A stretch of DNA of 13,021 nucleotides from Rhodospirillaceae bacterium UBA6608 (GCA_002433335.1 DJHY01000115.1:1-13021); one strand, 5' to 3'. Shown: positions 1 to 6,930, numbered from the stretch's first letter. Notes: a model not told the origin generated them from the letters alone. Numbers and translations: made by a program.

Positions 1-1047
1 GAAGCAGAGGCGGCCTATGAAAGCCTGCTCACAGGGCTGAACGAAGACGACCCCGCTTATGCCGACGCCCGCATGTGCAGGGGAATGATCCGGATGACCC
101 TGCACGGCCCCGCCGCGGGGGTCGAGGACTACGAGTGGCGGTGGAAGACCAAAGAAGCGCGCTTGCCGGACACGTCGCAGCCTTATTGGGACGGATCATC
201 CCAGGCGGATAAACGCATTCTGTTCTTTGGCGAACAGGGCTTTGGCGATGCGATCCAATTCGCCCGCTATGCGCCTTTGGTCGCTGGGCGCTGCGCCCAG
301 GTGATTATGCCTTGCAAACCGCCCTTGCAGCGTTTGATGAAAAGCTTGGGCGGGGCGGTCGAGGTAATCGGCGAGAAGGTCCATCGCGAAGCCTTTGATT
401 CGTACGTCCCCGCCATGTCCTGCATGCGCTTGCTGGGGGCCGAGCTTTCGGCGCTGCCGAAGGATGTTCCTTACCTGACCGCCAGCGACGAGGACGTCGC
501 GCGGTTCCGCCCGGTGATCGAAGGGCATGACGGACTGCGCGTCGGGATTGCCTGGACCGGAAGTCCGACTAACGCGCACGATTGGAAACGGGCGATTGAG
601 CCCGGGTTGTTCTCTGCGTTGGCGGGCGTTCCGGGAACAACATTGTTCAGCCTGCAAAAGCTGCGCGACGATACACCGGCGAATTTGCGCTCCGTGCCGG
701 ATGGCGCGGTCGATCTGTCGGCCTTGCTGACGGATTTCGCCGACACGGCGGCGGCGATCCAATGCCTTGATCTGGTGATCACCGCCGATACCTCGGTTGC
801 GCATCTGGCGGGGGCGTTGGGCAAGCCCGTTTGGACGATGCTTTCGAAGGTGCCGGATTGGCGCTGGATGGTGGATCGAGACGACAGCCCCTGGTACCCA
901 ACCATGCGATTGTATCGACAGTCTACGTTCGGTGATTGGCCGGCGGTGATGGCGCGGGTTGCCGCGGACTTGGCGGCGGTGCGGGGGGGCGACGGTAACG
1001 ACCGTCGCAAGGGCCGGTTTACTCGGCTGCTTCCTTGGCGTCGCTGA
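1..1047 (+). CDS. TPR protein with glycosyltransferase-9-like C-terminal domain (5' partial)
   Basis: The frame is open from base 1, so the start lies upstream of the window; 348 codons are visible. The first ~55 residues look like the end of a TPR array ([14 protein letters not shown], then the conserved hinge [16 protein letters not shown]). A two-lobed domain resembling glycosyltransferase family 9 / heptosyltransferases follows, with the WDG...[20 protein letters not shown] block typical of this group, a central [11 protein letters not shown] strand, and the nucleotide-sugar lobe motif [18 protein letters not shown]. Proteins of this architecture are common in Rhodospirillales and are usually annotated as TPR/glycosyltransferase proteins; the acceptor is unknown, with surface polysaccharide or protein glycosylation plausible. 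The 3' end overlaps the convergent trmFO by 29 bases. The family call is firm; the substrate cannot be given. Confidence 0.85.
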   Translation, partial: EAEAAYESLLTGLNEDDPAYADARMCRGMIRMTLHGPAAGVEDYEWRWKTKEARLPDTSQPYWDGSSQADKRILFFGEQGFGDAIQFARYAPLVAGRCAQVIMPCKPPLQRLMKSLGGAVEVIGEKVHREAFDSYVPAMSCMRLLGAELSALPKDVPYLTASDEDVARFRPVIEGHDGLRVGIAWTGSPTNAHDWKRAIEPGLFSALAGVPGTTLFSLQKLRDDTPANLRSVPDGAVDLSALLTDFADTAAAIQCLDLVITADTSVAHLAGALGKPVWTMLSKVPDWRWMVDRDDSPWYPTMRLYRQSTFGDWPAVMARVAADLAAVRGGDGNDRRKGRFTRLLPWRR

Positions 1048-2410
1048 GCCAGGCCGTCAGGTCTTCCAACGCCCGTTGCGACAACAGGATTTTACGATCG
1101 CGTCCGCGCGGCCGCTGCTTTTTCGGCAGGTCGTCGGTCGGCAGGGGCGGGAACAGGCCGAAGTTGGCGTTCATCGGCTGGAAGGTCTCGGCCTCAGCCC
1201 CGCCGGTGATATGGTTCAACAGCGCTCCGATAGAGGTTGTGGCCGGGGGAATGGACGGCTCCCGCTCCAGCCGTTCGGCGGCGGCGAAACGGCCCGCTAA
1301 CAGGCCGATCCCCGCACTTTCCACATAGCCTTCGCAACCGGTGATCTGACCGGCGAAGCGCAGGCGCGGCTGGCTTTTCAGGCGCAGCGCCCCGTCCAGC
1401 AAGGTCGGGCTGTTGATGAAGGTATTGCGGTGAATGCCGCCCAGGCGGGCGAATTCGGCGTTTTCCAGGCCGGGAATGGTGCGAAACACGCGGACCTGTT
1501 CGCCATAGGTCAGCTTGGTCTGGAACCCGACCATGTTGTAGAGCGTGCCCAGGGCATTGTCCTGGCGCAGTTGCACCACCGCGCCCATGCGCGTGTCCGG
1601 GGCGTTCGGATTGGTTAGGCCGACCGGCTTCATCGGGCCGAAGGACAGGGTGCGCGGGCCGCGTTCGGCCATCACCTCAATCGGCAGGCAGCCCTCGAAA
1701 TAGGGCGTGTCCTTTTCCCATTCCTTGAATTCGTGTTTTTCCGCGGCCAGCAGCTCGGCGATGAAGGCCTCGTACTGCTCTCGGGTCATCGGCAGGTTGA
1801 TGTAATCCTTGCCGTCGCCTTTGTCGTAGCGGCTTTGGAACCAAGCGACGTCGAAGTTGATCGAGTCCTTGTGGATGATCGGCGCGATGGCGTCGAAGAA
1901 CGCCAGTTGGTCCTGTCCGGTCAGCTCGCAGACGGCCTGGGACATCCCGGGCGAGGTGAGGGGCCCGGTCGCGATGATCACGCTGGACCAGTCTTCAGGC
2001 GGCAGGCCGTCGATCTCGCCGCGCTCGATGGTGACCAGCGGGTCGGCTTCCAGTGCTTCAGTGACGGCTTGAGCAAAGCCTTCGCGGTCGACCGCCAGGG
2101 CAGCCCCGGCGGGCACGCGGTGTTCGTCCGCCGCGCGGATGATGAGCGAGCCGAGTCGGCGCATTTCCTCGTGCAGCAGGCCGACAGCATTGGTTTCATA
2201 ATCGTCGGAGCGCAGGGAATTCGAGCAGACCAGTTCGGCCAGGGAATCCGTTTGATGGGCGTCGGTTGCCCGATCCGGGCGCATTTCGTGCAAAACCACC
2301 GGCACGCCGGCGCGGGCCAGTTGCCAGGCCGCTTCCGAGCCTGCGAGGCCGCCGCCGATAACGTGGACCGGCTGGGGATTTTTGCTGTCTTTGGGGGCTG
2401 TGCCGTTCAT
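1019..2410 (-). CDS. trmFO: TrmFO, FAD/folate-dependent tRNA (uracil-54-C5)-methyltransferase
   Basis: This 463-residue cytosolic flavoenzyme makes ribothymidine at position 54 of the tRNA T-loop, taking the methylene group from 5,10-methylenetetrahydrofolate and reducing it with FADH2. Family marks: the FAD dinucleotide motif [11 protein letters not shown] near residues 19-29; HEMRP; the CSNSLRSD block with Cys62; the second conserved cysteine, Cys241, in [28 protein letters not shown]; and the C-terminal FAD-site block [23 protein letters not shown]. Length matches the usual 440-470. The ATG at 2410 has no clear Shine-Dalgarno sequence, but the Rossmann motif begins only about 16 residues later, so the start cannot be much further in. 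It is divergent from the pentapeptide gene (168 bases between the ATGs) and overlaps the upstream glycosyltransferase-like gene tail to tail. Alternative E. coli-type TrmA (SAM-dependent) is unrelated. Confidence 0.97.
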   Translation of the reverse strand: MNGTAPKDSKNPQPVHVIGGGLAGSEAAWQLARAGVPVVLHEMRPDRATDAHQTDSLAELVCSNSLRSDDYETNAVGLLHEEMRRLGSLIIRAADEHRVPAGAALAVDREGFAQAVTEALEADPLVTIERGEIDGLPPEDWSSVIIATGPLTSPGMSQAVCELTGQDQLAFFDAIAPIIHKDSINFDVAWFQSRYDKGDGKDYINLPMTREQYEAFIAELLAAEKHEFKEWEKDTPYFEGCLPIEVMAERGPRTLSFGPMKPVGLTNPNAPDTRMGAVVQLRQDNALGTLYNMVGFQTKLTYGEQVRVFRTIPGLENAEFARLGGIHRNTFINSPTLLDGALRLKSQPRLRFAGQITGCEGYVESAGIGLLAGRFAAAERLEREPSIPPATTSIGALLNHITGGAEAETFQPMNANFGLFPPLPTDDLPKKQRPRGRDRKILLSQRALEDLTAWLSDAKEAAE

Positions 2411-2541
2411 GGGCGATTGATAGCCACAAAAGGCGCTGGGAGCAATCGCCGCTATATGTAATTCTTCCCGCTAAGCGCGAAGATTTACCCTTCGTTTACA
2501 TGGCGCTACCTATATTCTGGTCTGATACGCGTAAACATCGA

Positions 2542-2560
2542 CGCCCTGGGGCTCAGGGCG
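2542..2560 (+). repeat. 7-bp perfect hairpin just before the pentapeptide-gene RBS
   Basis: Arms CGCCCTG (2542-2548) and CAGGGCG (2554-2560) enclose a five-base loop. The 3' arm ends six bases before the AGGAG ribosome-binding site of the downstream gene. It could be a 5'-UTR structure affecting translation or an operator; there is no T-run, so a terminator is unlikely. Confidence 0.45.
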
Positions 2561-2566
2561 CTGGAT

Positions 2567-2571
2567 AGGAG
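2567..2571 (+). promoter_or_regulatory. Ribosome-binding site AGGAG deciding the ATG start at 2579
   Basis: AGGAG ends seven bases before ATG 2579. The open frame begins earlier, at GTG 2573, but that codon is only one base from AGGAG and cannot use it, so ATG 2579 is preferred. Confidence 0.75.
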
Positions 2572-2578
2572 TGTGTTG

Positions 2579-3967
2579 ATGACGCTGCAGGATTCACGCG
2601 AATTCGGCGATCATCACTGGAAGAAAATCTCCCAGCAGGAGCTGGATGAGATTCTCAACAAACACATGCTGTTCGCCAACGGTCGCACCGGTGGCGAGCG
2701 GGCGACCCTGTCCATGTATGACTTGAGCTATCTTGATCTGGCAGGCCGTAATCTGGCGCGGATCGAATGCGCCGGCACGCTGTTCTGCCATTGCGACCTT
2801 TCGGGCGCAAATTTGGAAGGGGCGGTGTTGTTCGCCGCCGACATGCGGTTCACCAATCTGAAGCGGGTGATCCTGGACAAGGCAGATATTCGCGGGGCCT
2901 GCCTTGCTGGATCGGACCTGACCGGCGCCTCGCTGGTCGATGCCGACATGCGCGATGGGGTGCTGTTGAAGCCCAAGCGCGGCGGCGGCGATCTGGTTCC
3001 GGTCATTCACGAAGACGCCACCGGCGGGATTGAGAAAGCGACCATTCGCGGCGCCGACATGACGGGGGCCAAGGTCTCCGATTCCATGATCGTGCAGACC
3101 GACATGACCGACTGCATCCTGCGCAACGCCAAATTCATCCGCACCAACCTGTCCTTGTCGAACCTGACCGGCTGCGATTTGGAAGGGGCTGATTTTACCG
3201 ACGCCAACCTTTCCGGCGCGATCTTCCACGGGGCGGTGTTCAACAACACCAATCTGTCGAATGCGGACCTGTCGGGCGCGGACCTGGTGGGCGCGATCTT
3301 CGACAACATGGACCTGACCAAGGTCAATCTGGACGTGGCCTATCTGGCCAAACGCGTCGAAGACATGGATATGAGCCTGCAGGAAGCGGTGCTGCTCCAT
3401 GCCAAATGGGTCGAGGCCAATGGGACCGACGGCCGTCGAGCCGTGTTCTCGAAGACCGATCTGACGGGTAAGGACCTGTCCGGGGTCAATCTGGCGGCGT
3501 CCGATTTTTCGTTCGCGATCTTGCAGAAGATCAATTTCTCGCGGTCCGAATTGCTGATGGCCGATATGTCGTTCGCCGACCTTCGCCGGGCCAACATGGC
3601 GCGGGCAGATCTGCGTGGGGCCAAGCTAAGCCGCGCCAACCTGGCGGAAGCCAACATGGTCGGGGCATTGCTGTCCGATGTCATCATCTCGACCAAGGCG
3701 CAGGGCGGGAAGGTTCGCGCCAATCTGGAGCATGCCATTCTGCGCGAAGCCAAGCTGAACGGCGCGGATATGCGCAACGCCGATATGGAATCGGCGGACC
3801 TGCGGGGCGCGGATTTGCGTGATGCGGATTTGCGCGGCGCCAGCCTGTTGGACGCCGACCTGACCAACGCGGACCTGCGCGGCGCCAGACTTGCCGGATC
3901 GGACCGGCGCGGCGCGGTCGGCCTGCCGTCCGAATTCGCCGACGACAGCGGCGATAACGACGAATAA
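2579..3967 (+). CDS. Pentapeptide-repeat protein (long, multi-block beta-helix)
   Basis: The 462-residue product is dominated by A(D/N)LXX pentapeptide repeats, which fold as a right-handed quadrilateral beta-helix. A non-repeat N-terminus (1-46) with a charged amphipathic stretch (KKISQQELDEILNKHM) precedes repeat blocks at roughly 47-130, 151-258, 288-370 and 380-447. The breaks are a Gly/charged linker (131-150), a predicted helical insertion (259-287) carrying the LLHAKWVEANGTDGRRA motif seen in related alphaproteobacterial pentapeptide proteins, a short loop near 370-380, and an acidic tail (DDSGDNDE). There is no signal peptide or membrane segment, so it is probably cytosolic. Some pentapeptide proteins (MfpA, Qnr) mimic DNA and bind gyrase, but those are about 190-220 residues; this larger, interrupted form has no known role and resistance should not be assumed. 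The rhodanese gene starts 42 bases downstream, probably in the same transcript. Confidence 0.9.
   Translation: MTLQDSREFGDHHWKKISQQELDEILNKHMLFANGRTGGERATLSMYDLSYLDLAGRNLARIECAGTLFCHCDLSGANLEGAVLFAADMRFTNLKRVILDKADIRGACLAGSDLTGASLVDADMRDGVLLKPKRGGGDLVPVIHEDATGGIEKATIRGADMTGAKVSDSMIVQTDMTDCILRNAKFIRTNLSLSNLTGCDLEGADFTDANLSGAIFHGAVFNNTNLSNADLSGADLVGAIFDNMDLTKVNLDVAYLAKRVEDMDMSLQEAVLLHAKWVEANGTDGRRAVFSKTDLTGKDLSGVNLAASDFSFAILQKINFSRSELLMADMSFADLRRANMARADLRGAKLSRANLAEANMVGALLSDVIISTKAQGGKVRANLEHAILREAKLNGADMRNADMESADLRGADLRDADLRGASLLDADLTNADLRGARLAGSDRRGAVGLPSEFADDSGDNDE
3779..3898 (+). repeat. Degenerate 15-nt tandem repeats encoding ADLRG/ADLRD units
   Basis: The 3' part of the pentapeptide gene is a run of imperfect 15-nt units of the type GCGGACCTGCGCGGC, encoding residues about 401-440 (ADMES, ADLRG, ADLRD, ADLRG, ASLLD, ADLTN, ADLRG, ARLAG). 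The units differ mostly at third positions, which suggests selection on the protein rather than very recent DNA duplication. The periodicity also keeps antisense frames open over this gene. Confidence 0.75.
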
Positions 3968-4009
3968 CCCTGCCTTAGACAGACGCACCGGAACCGAGAC
4001 CTCAGCGCC

Positions 4010-4456
4010 ATGGATCTGCAGAATTTCCAATTCGATCAACGCATGATCACCAGCATGTTGCTGGTCGTCCTCGCCTATTTCATCGGGCGGCGAATTCCCC
4101 GTTGGATTTCCGGCGTTCCGTACGTGAAGCCGGACCAAGCCCGGGCGCAACTGGACGCCAACCCCCATGTGCTGGTCGTCGATGTTCGCGCGCCCAGTCA
4201 GTTTTCCGGCAGCGACGGCCATATCAAGGATGCCCTGAACCTGCCCTTGATCGATCTGATGGGGCGGATCCGGCACATCAAACAGGACCTGGCGCAATAC
4301 GCCGAGACGCCGGTTCTGGTGGTCTGCAAGTCCGATCAGTTGTCGGCCCGCGCCGCGCGTATCCTGCGCAAGAACGGCCTGAACAAGGTTTCGGTCCTGG
4401 ACGGCGGGTTGAAGGCCTGGAAAAAGGCCGGCCAACCGGTCGTCAACGCCGCCTGA
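4010..4456 (+). CDS. Membrane-anchored single-domain rhodanese (sulfurtransferase-like)
   Basis: The 148-residue protein has one N-terminal hydrophobic segment (about residues 12-26, MITSMLLVVLAYFIG) followed by a basic patch (RRIPR), predicting a single-pass anchor with a cytoplasmic C-terminal domain. The rest is one rhodanese domain: LVVDVRAPSQFSGSDGHIKDALNLPL (CH2A-like, Asp58/Arg60), then the active-site strand and loop VLVVCKSDQLSARAA with candidate catalytic Cys106, and the closing VSVLDGGLKAWKKAGQPV. The family moves sulfane sulfur through a cysteine persulfide. The active loop CKSDQLS is unlike the frequent CRSGxRS form (Asp-Gln-Leu in place of Gly-x-Arg), which may alter the acceptor. 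It follows the pentapeptide gene by 42 bases with no clear terminator; the SD before ATG 4010 is weak, so coupling to the upstream gene is plausible. Confidence 0.88.
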   Translation: MDLQNFQFDQRMITSMLLVVLAYFIGRRIPRWISGVPYVKPDQARAQLDANPHVLVVDVRAPSQFSGSDGHIKDALNLPLIDLMGRIRHIKQDLAQYAETPVLVVCKSDQLSARAARILRKNGLNKVSVLDGGLKAWKKAGQPVVNAA

Positions 4457-4545
4457 TTCAAGGGCTTTCGGTCTGCGGCGATTGACCGGGCCTTGCCCGC
4501 TGTGACACCCTGTCGGCAGAAACATCCACCGACGGACCAATAAAA

Positions 4546-5382
4546 ATGACCACCGAAATGACCCCGACCGATGTCGCGGCCCTGGCCGAACAGGTGCCCG
4601 ATGGCGGTTTGCTCGTGCTGCCGCCCGATTACAGCTTCGTTCCCATGGAATTGATCCGCGCCCTGGTGCGCCGCGGCGTGCGCGACCTGCATGTTCTGGC
4701 GGTGCCGGTTTCCGGCATGGCGGCGGACCTGTTGATCGGCGCCGGATGCGTCAAGACGATGGAAGCCGCGGCGGTCAGCCTGGGCGAGGCCGGATTGGCC
4801 CCCAGCTTTACCCGTGGCGTGCTGGACGGCAGCCTGAAGATGAAGGACAGCACCTGTCCCGCCATTCATACCGCGTTGCAGGCTTCGGAAAAGGGCGTGC
4901 CCTTCATTCCCCTGTGCGGCGTGATCGGATCGGACATTGCCAAGCACCGCGACGATTGGAAGGTCGTGGACGATCCGCTGGAACAAGGCAACGGGCCGAT
5001 CCTGTTGGTCCCGGCGATCAAGCCCGATGTGGCGTTGATCCATGCGCCCCTGGCGGACCGCTACGGGAATATCTGGGTCGGTAAGCGGCACGAGCTGTTC
5101 ACCATCGCTCATGCGGCCAAGACGTCCTTGGTCACTTACGAAGAAATTCACGACGGCGACCTGACCGAAGACCCGGTGCTGTCCGCCGGGACCATTCCGG
5201 CGATGTATATCGGCGGTTTGGCCCAGGCCAAGAACGGCGCCTTGCCGTTGGGTCTGGCCGGTTCCTACGACGCCGATATGGCGCATATCCAAGCCTATGC
5301 CAAGGAAGCCCGCACCCAGGAAGGCTTCGACGCTTATCTGAAGCGCGAGGTTCTGGGCGTCGAGGCGGAGGCCGCATCGTGA
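4546..5382 (+). CDS. Class I CoA-transferase, alpha subunit (GctA/IpdA-like)
   Basis: The 278-residue protein has the Rossmann-like fold of the alpha subunit of heterodimeric class I CoA-transferases. Visible marks are an N-terminal glycine strand (DGGLLVLPPD), the HVLAVPVSGMAADLLIGAGCVKTMEAAAVSLGE block, PFIPLCGVIGSD, and the late signature DVALIHAPLADRYGNIWVGK at residues 161-180. It resembles the GctA/IpdA branch more than 3-oxoacid CoA-transferase A, which would have a GGF-type motif near its N-terminus. The beta gene starts inside its stop codon (GTGA at 5379-5382), so the two are translated together as a complex. An 89-base gap separates it from the rhodanese. A TTGACC at 4482-4487 is a possible -35 but has no convincing -10 partner, so its promoter is unsettled. 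The acyl substrate is unknown. Confidence 0.88.
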   Translation: MTTEMTPTDVAALAEQVPDGGLLVLPPDYSFVPMELIRALVRRGVRDLHVLAVPVSGMAADLLIGAGCVKTMEAAAVSLGEAGLAPSFTRGVLDGSLKMKDSTCPAIHTALQASEKGVPFIPLCGVIGSDIAKHRDDWKVVDDPLEQGNGPILLVPAIKPDVALIHAPLADRYGNIWVGKRHELFTIAHAAKTSLVTYEEIHDGDLTEDPVLSAGTIPAMYIGGLAQAKNGALPLGLAGSYDADMAHIQAYAKEARTQEGFDAYLKREVLGVEAEAAS

Positions 5383-6134
5383 CCGCGCAGACCGCTTATT
5401 CCCCCGAAGAATTCCTGATCACCACGATCACCCGCCTGTTGCCGGAAAAGGGCAACGCGGCGGTGGGCGCGGCCTCGCCCGTTCCCGGATCTGCGGTGCT
5501 GCTGCAGCGTGAGCTGACCGGCGGGGCCTTGCGGGCCTCGTTGATCCAGGGGACGTCCAATAATCCCTTCACCGACGGCGGGCGCGAATTGTTCGACGCG
5601 GCCGGGCAGGGGCGGATCGACGTGTTCTTCCTGGGCGGGGTGCAGATCGATGGACAGGCCAACCTGAACCTTGTCGGTACCGGCGAATACCCGAACCTGG
5701 ACCGGCGATTCCCCGGCTCGTTCGGATCGGCCCATATGTATTTCGTCGTTCCCCGCGTGATCCTGTTCCGCCCGGAACATACCCGCCGGGTGTTCGTCGA
5801 AAAGGTAGATTTCATCAGCGCACCGGGCGTCAGCCCGCCCGATGTGTACCGCCCGGGCGGCCCGCATGCTCTGGTGACGGAGCTGTGCATCATGTCGTTC
5901 GACCGGAAAAAGGGACGTTTTCGCCTGGAAAGCGTTCATCCTGGCCATTCGGTCGAGGAAGTGCGTGACAATACGGGCTTCGATTTCGACGTCCCCGATA
6001 CCGTGCCGACCACGGCGGAGCCGGAACCGGAACGCCTGGACGTTCTACGCAGCAAGATCGGCCGGGAAATCGCCGGAACCTATCCGGAATTCGCCGAGCG
6101 AGTCTTGGGTTTCAAGGCCCAGGAGTCGGCTTGA
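5379..6134 (+). CDS. Class I CoA-transferase, beta subunit (GctB/IpdB-like), catalytic Glu replaced
   Basis: This 251-residue partner of the upstream alpha subunit starts at GTG 5379 in a four-base stop/start overlap. Beta-subunit marks are NAAVGAASPVPGSAVLLQREL, DVFFLGGVQIDGQANLNLVG, the RRFPGSFGSAH glycine loop (oxyanion-hole region), VFVEKVDFISAPG, ALVTELCIMSFD, and LESVHPGHSVEEVRDNTGFDFDVPD. In true class I transferases a glutamate in a V-E-S-G/S-E-N-G type motif attacks the acyl-CoA; here the matching strand reads LIQGTS, with Gln57 at the expected place. The mycobacterial IpdAB pair likewise lacks the canonical glutamate and acts as a ring-opening hydrolase on a CoA thioester. This complex may thus be a hydrolase rather than a transferase (inference by eye alignment). 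A strong hairpin lies seven bases after the stop, closing the transcript. Confidence 0.88.
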   Translation: MTAQTAYSPEEFLITTITRLLPEKGNAAVGAASPVPGSAVLLQRELTGGALRASLIQGTSNNPFTDGGRELFDAAGQGRIDVFFLGGVQIDGQANLNLVGTGEYPNLDRRFPGSFGSAHMYFVVPRVILFRPEHTRRVFVEKVDFISAPGVSPPDVYRPGGPHALVTELCIMSFDRKKGRFRLESVHPGHSVEEVRDNTGFDFDVPDTVPTTAEPEPERLDVLRSKIGREIAGTYPEFAERVLGFKAQESA

Positions 6135-6140
6135 GCCATA

Positions 6141-6164
6141 GGTCCGGGGCAGCCGCCCCGGACC
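6141..6164 (+). terminator. 10-bp perfect hairpin ending the CoA-transferase operon
   Basis: GGTCCGGGGC (6141-6150) and GCCCCGGACC (6155-6164) form a perfect ten-pair stem with a four-base loop, seven bases past the beta-subunit stop. No T-run follows, so it is either a weak intrinsic terminator or a 3'-end stabilising structure. Confidence 0.6.
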
Positions 6165-6303
6165 GGCGCTATCCCCCAATGAGTGCGCGTTTCAGCCTTT
6201 TGTGCACCTGCACGAGGATGAACGCTTGCATATTTATTTTTTGTCATGACTGTGCCATATTGTCTGGGCTGACAGAACGTCACCCTTAGAGCGGAGAAGC
6301 GCG
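6165..6303 (+). promoter_or_regulatory. AT-rich upstream region of the small solitary gene
   Basis: An AT-rich tract (about 6226-6261, including TTGCAT at 6226 and CATATT at 6256) stands out from the GC-rich surroundings and probably carries the promoter of the gene at 6304; no -35/-10 pair with normal spacing could be fixed. Two small palindromes lie here: GTGCA-CC-TGCAC at 6202-6213 and GTCATGAC at 6243-6250, either of which could be a regulator site. A good GGAG at 6293-6296 stands seven bases before ATG 6304. Confidence 0.45.
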
Positions 6304-6603
6304 ATGATTGATCAAGCTTCGAACTTAGCGTCATACCCATTGACGCTCGTGAAGCAGATTTCTCAAAGCACCGAGAACTCGCTTCAGCAAACTCGTGAAG
6401 AGGTCGAGGATGCTGTCGAGAGTGGTTTCCGTTCTGAGCAACGGCAATCACTCGAAGAATCGACCTCTCCTTCGGCGGCCACTCAGCCGTCTCAGGACAG
6501 CAACTCCTCTGGTGAGGACCGTGGAGGAAACTCCGCGAACCAGCCTACCGGTGAGGGCTCTGCCCAAACCGCCAGAGGCAATGTCGTGAATGATGTTGCC
6601 TAA
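6304..6603 (+). CDS. Small hydrophilic, low-complexity protein of unknown function
   Basis: Not recognised. The 99-residue product has a short N-terminal part of mixed character (MIDQASNLASYPLTLVKQIS), an acidic, probably helical stretch at about 20-55 (ENSLQQTREEVEDAVESGF), and a disordered tail rich in Ser, Gly, Gln, Asn and Glu. No cysteine, membrane segment or cleavable signal is visible. The last residues (TARGNVVNDVA) recall the RGxxVxxxV ends of some small alphaproteobacterial proteins, but this is too weak to assign. Support for a real gene is an SD (GGAG) at ideal spacing, an AT-rich upstream tract, and its own downstream terminator, so it is likely transcribed alone. Its third codon positions are less GC-rich than in the neighbours, suggesting later acquisition or relaxed codon selection. 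Confidence 0.65.
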   Translation: MIDQASNLASYPLTLVKQISQSTENSLQQTREEVEDAVESGFRSEQRQSLEESTSPSAATQPSQDSNSSGEDRGGNSANQPTGEGSAQTARGNVVNDVA

Positions 6604-6611
6604 CCCTCTAG

Positions 6612-6628
6612 CTCCCCCTTCGGGGGAG
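6612..6628 (+). repeat. GC-rich 7-bp palindrome after the small gene
   Basis: CTCCCCC (6612-6618) and GGGGGAG (6622-6628) flank a TTC triloop, eight bases past the stop codon. Short C-run/G-run palindromes of this form are often scattered between genes in alphaproteobacterial genomes, so it may be a dispersed element; a single copy cannot show that. Confidence 0.5.
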
Positions 6629-6695
6629 GTTGGCAAACCGTCGTCCCTCGGGACGGCACTGTCTCAACCCTAGGAGGCGTTCTGAAAGCACGGCT

Positions 6696-6735
6696 GAGCC
6701 TCCCCGGTTTCCGGGGGGGCTCTTCTGTTTTCTGG
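6696..6735 (+). terminator. Strong intrinsic terminator
   Basis: GAGCCTCCCCGG (6696-6707) pairs with CCGGGGGGGCTC (6711-6722) to give a 12-bp stem with one G-U pair and a TTT loop, followed by a T-rich tract (TTCTGTTTTCT). This is the clearest Rho-independent terminator in the window and should stop transcription from the small gene at 6304. Confidence 0.8.
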
Positions 6736-6859
6736 GTATGCGAAGGACCCTTTTTTTGAAATGGCGGGCGCTTCCGTTTTATTGCGCCCTGTGCCACAAC
6801 GAGGGCCCCGCCGAGATCGCCGGTCCCTGACCGACAATCGTACAAGCAAGCAGGCCAAC

Positions 6860-6890
6860 GGTCCGATCCGCGTTCGGTGCGCGACGGACC
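6860..6890 (+). repeat. Inverted repeat upstream of the CaiB-type gene
   Basis: Outer arms GGTCCG (6860-6865) and CGGACC (6885-6890) enclose inner CGCG/CGCG arms (6869-6872, 6880-6883) around a seven-base loop. It lies about 36 bases before the RBS and may be an operator or a 5'-UTR hairpin for the CoA-transferase gene. Confidence 0.4.
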
Positions 6891-6926
6891 TGCGGTGGAG
6901 CCCGGCGGCCTTGGTTTTTGACGAAC

Positions 6927-6930
6927 GGAG
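6927..6930 (+). promoter_or_regulatory. Ribosome-binding site GGAG deciding ATG 6939
   Basis: GGAG stands eight bases before ATG 6939. The frame also contains TTG 6918 upstream of this site, which has no SD of its own, so the ATG is the likely start. Confidence 0.75.

Noticed and set aside
1733..2461. Plus-strand open frame of 242 codons opposite trmFO
   Set aside because: Trivial antisense frame of a well-identified gene.
2484..2516. Sigma-70 promoter for the pentapeptide gene (TTTACC/TTTACA with TATATT)
   Set aside because: The hexamers are spaced 21 or 10 bases apart, outside the normal range; the AT-rich patch may hold the promoter but no pair can be defended.
3779..3898. Possible CRISPR-like or satellite array
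   Set aside because: The 15-nt units are contiguous, in frame and encode pentapeptide repeats, so this is coding repetition without spacers.
2594..4540. Long antisense open frames over the pentapeptide and rhodanese genes (2594-3400, 3340-4011 and 3626-4540, minus strand)
   Set aside because: They arise from the 15-nt periodicity and GC bias of the plus-strand genes; the translations are low-complexity mirror repeats with no family motif, and the plus-strand products are clearly real.
4336..5292. Minus-strand open frame of 318 codons opposite the CoA-transferase alpha gene
   Set aside because: Gln/Arg/His-rich shadow without any recognisable domain; the plus-strand gene has family motifs and coupling to its beta subunit.
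6672..6735. Small leader peptide after AGGAGG at 6672-6677
   Set aside because: No ATG, GTG or TTG lies at working distance; only a CTG (6682) is placed right, and the frame runs into the terminator.
6734..6757. Second terminator GGGT...ACCC followed by seven T
   Set aside because: The stem is only four pairs with a nine-base loop; it may back up the main terminator but is too weak to list on its own.
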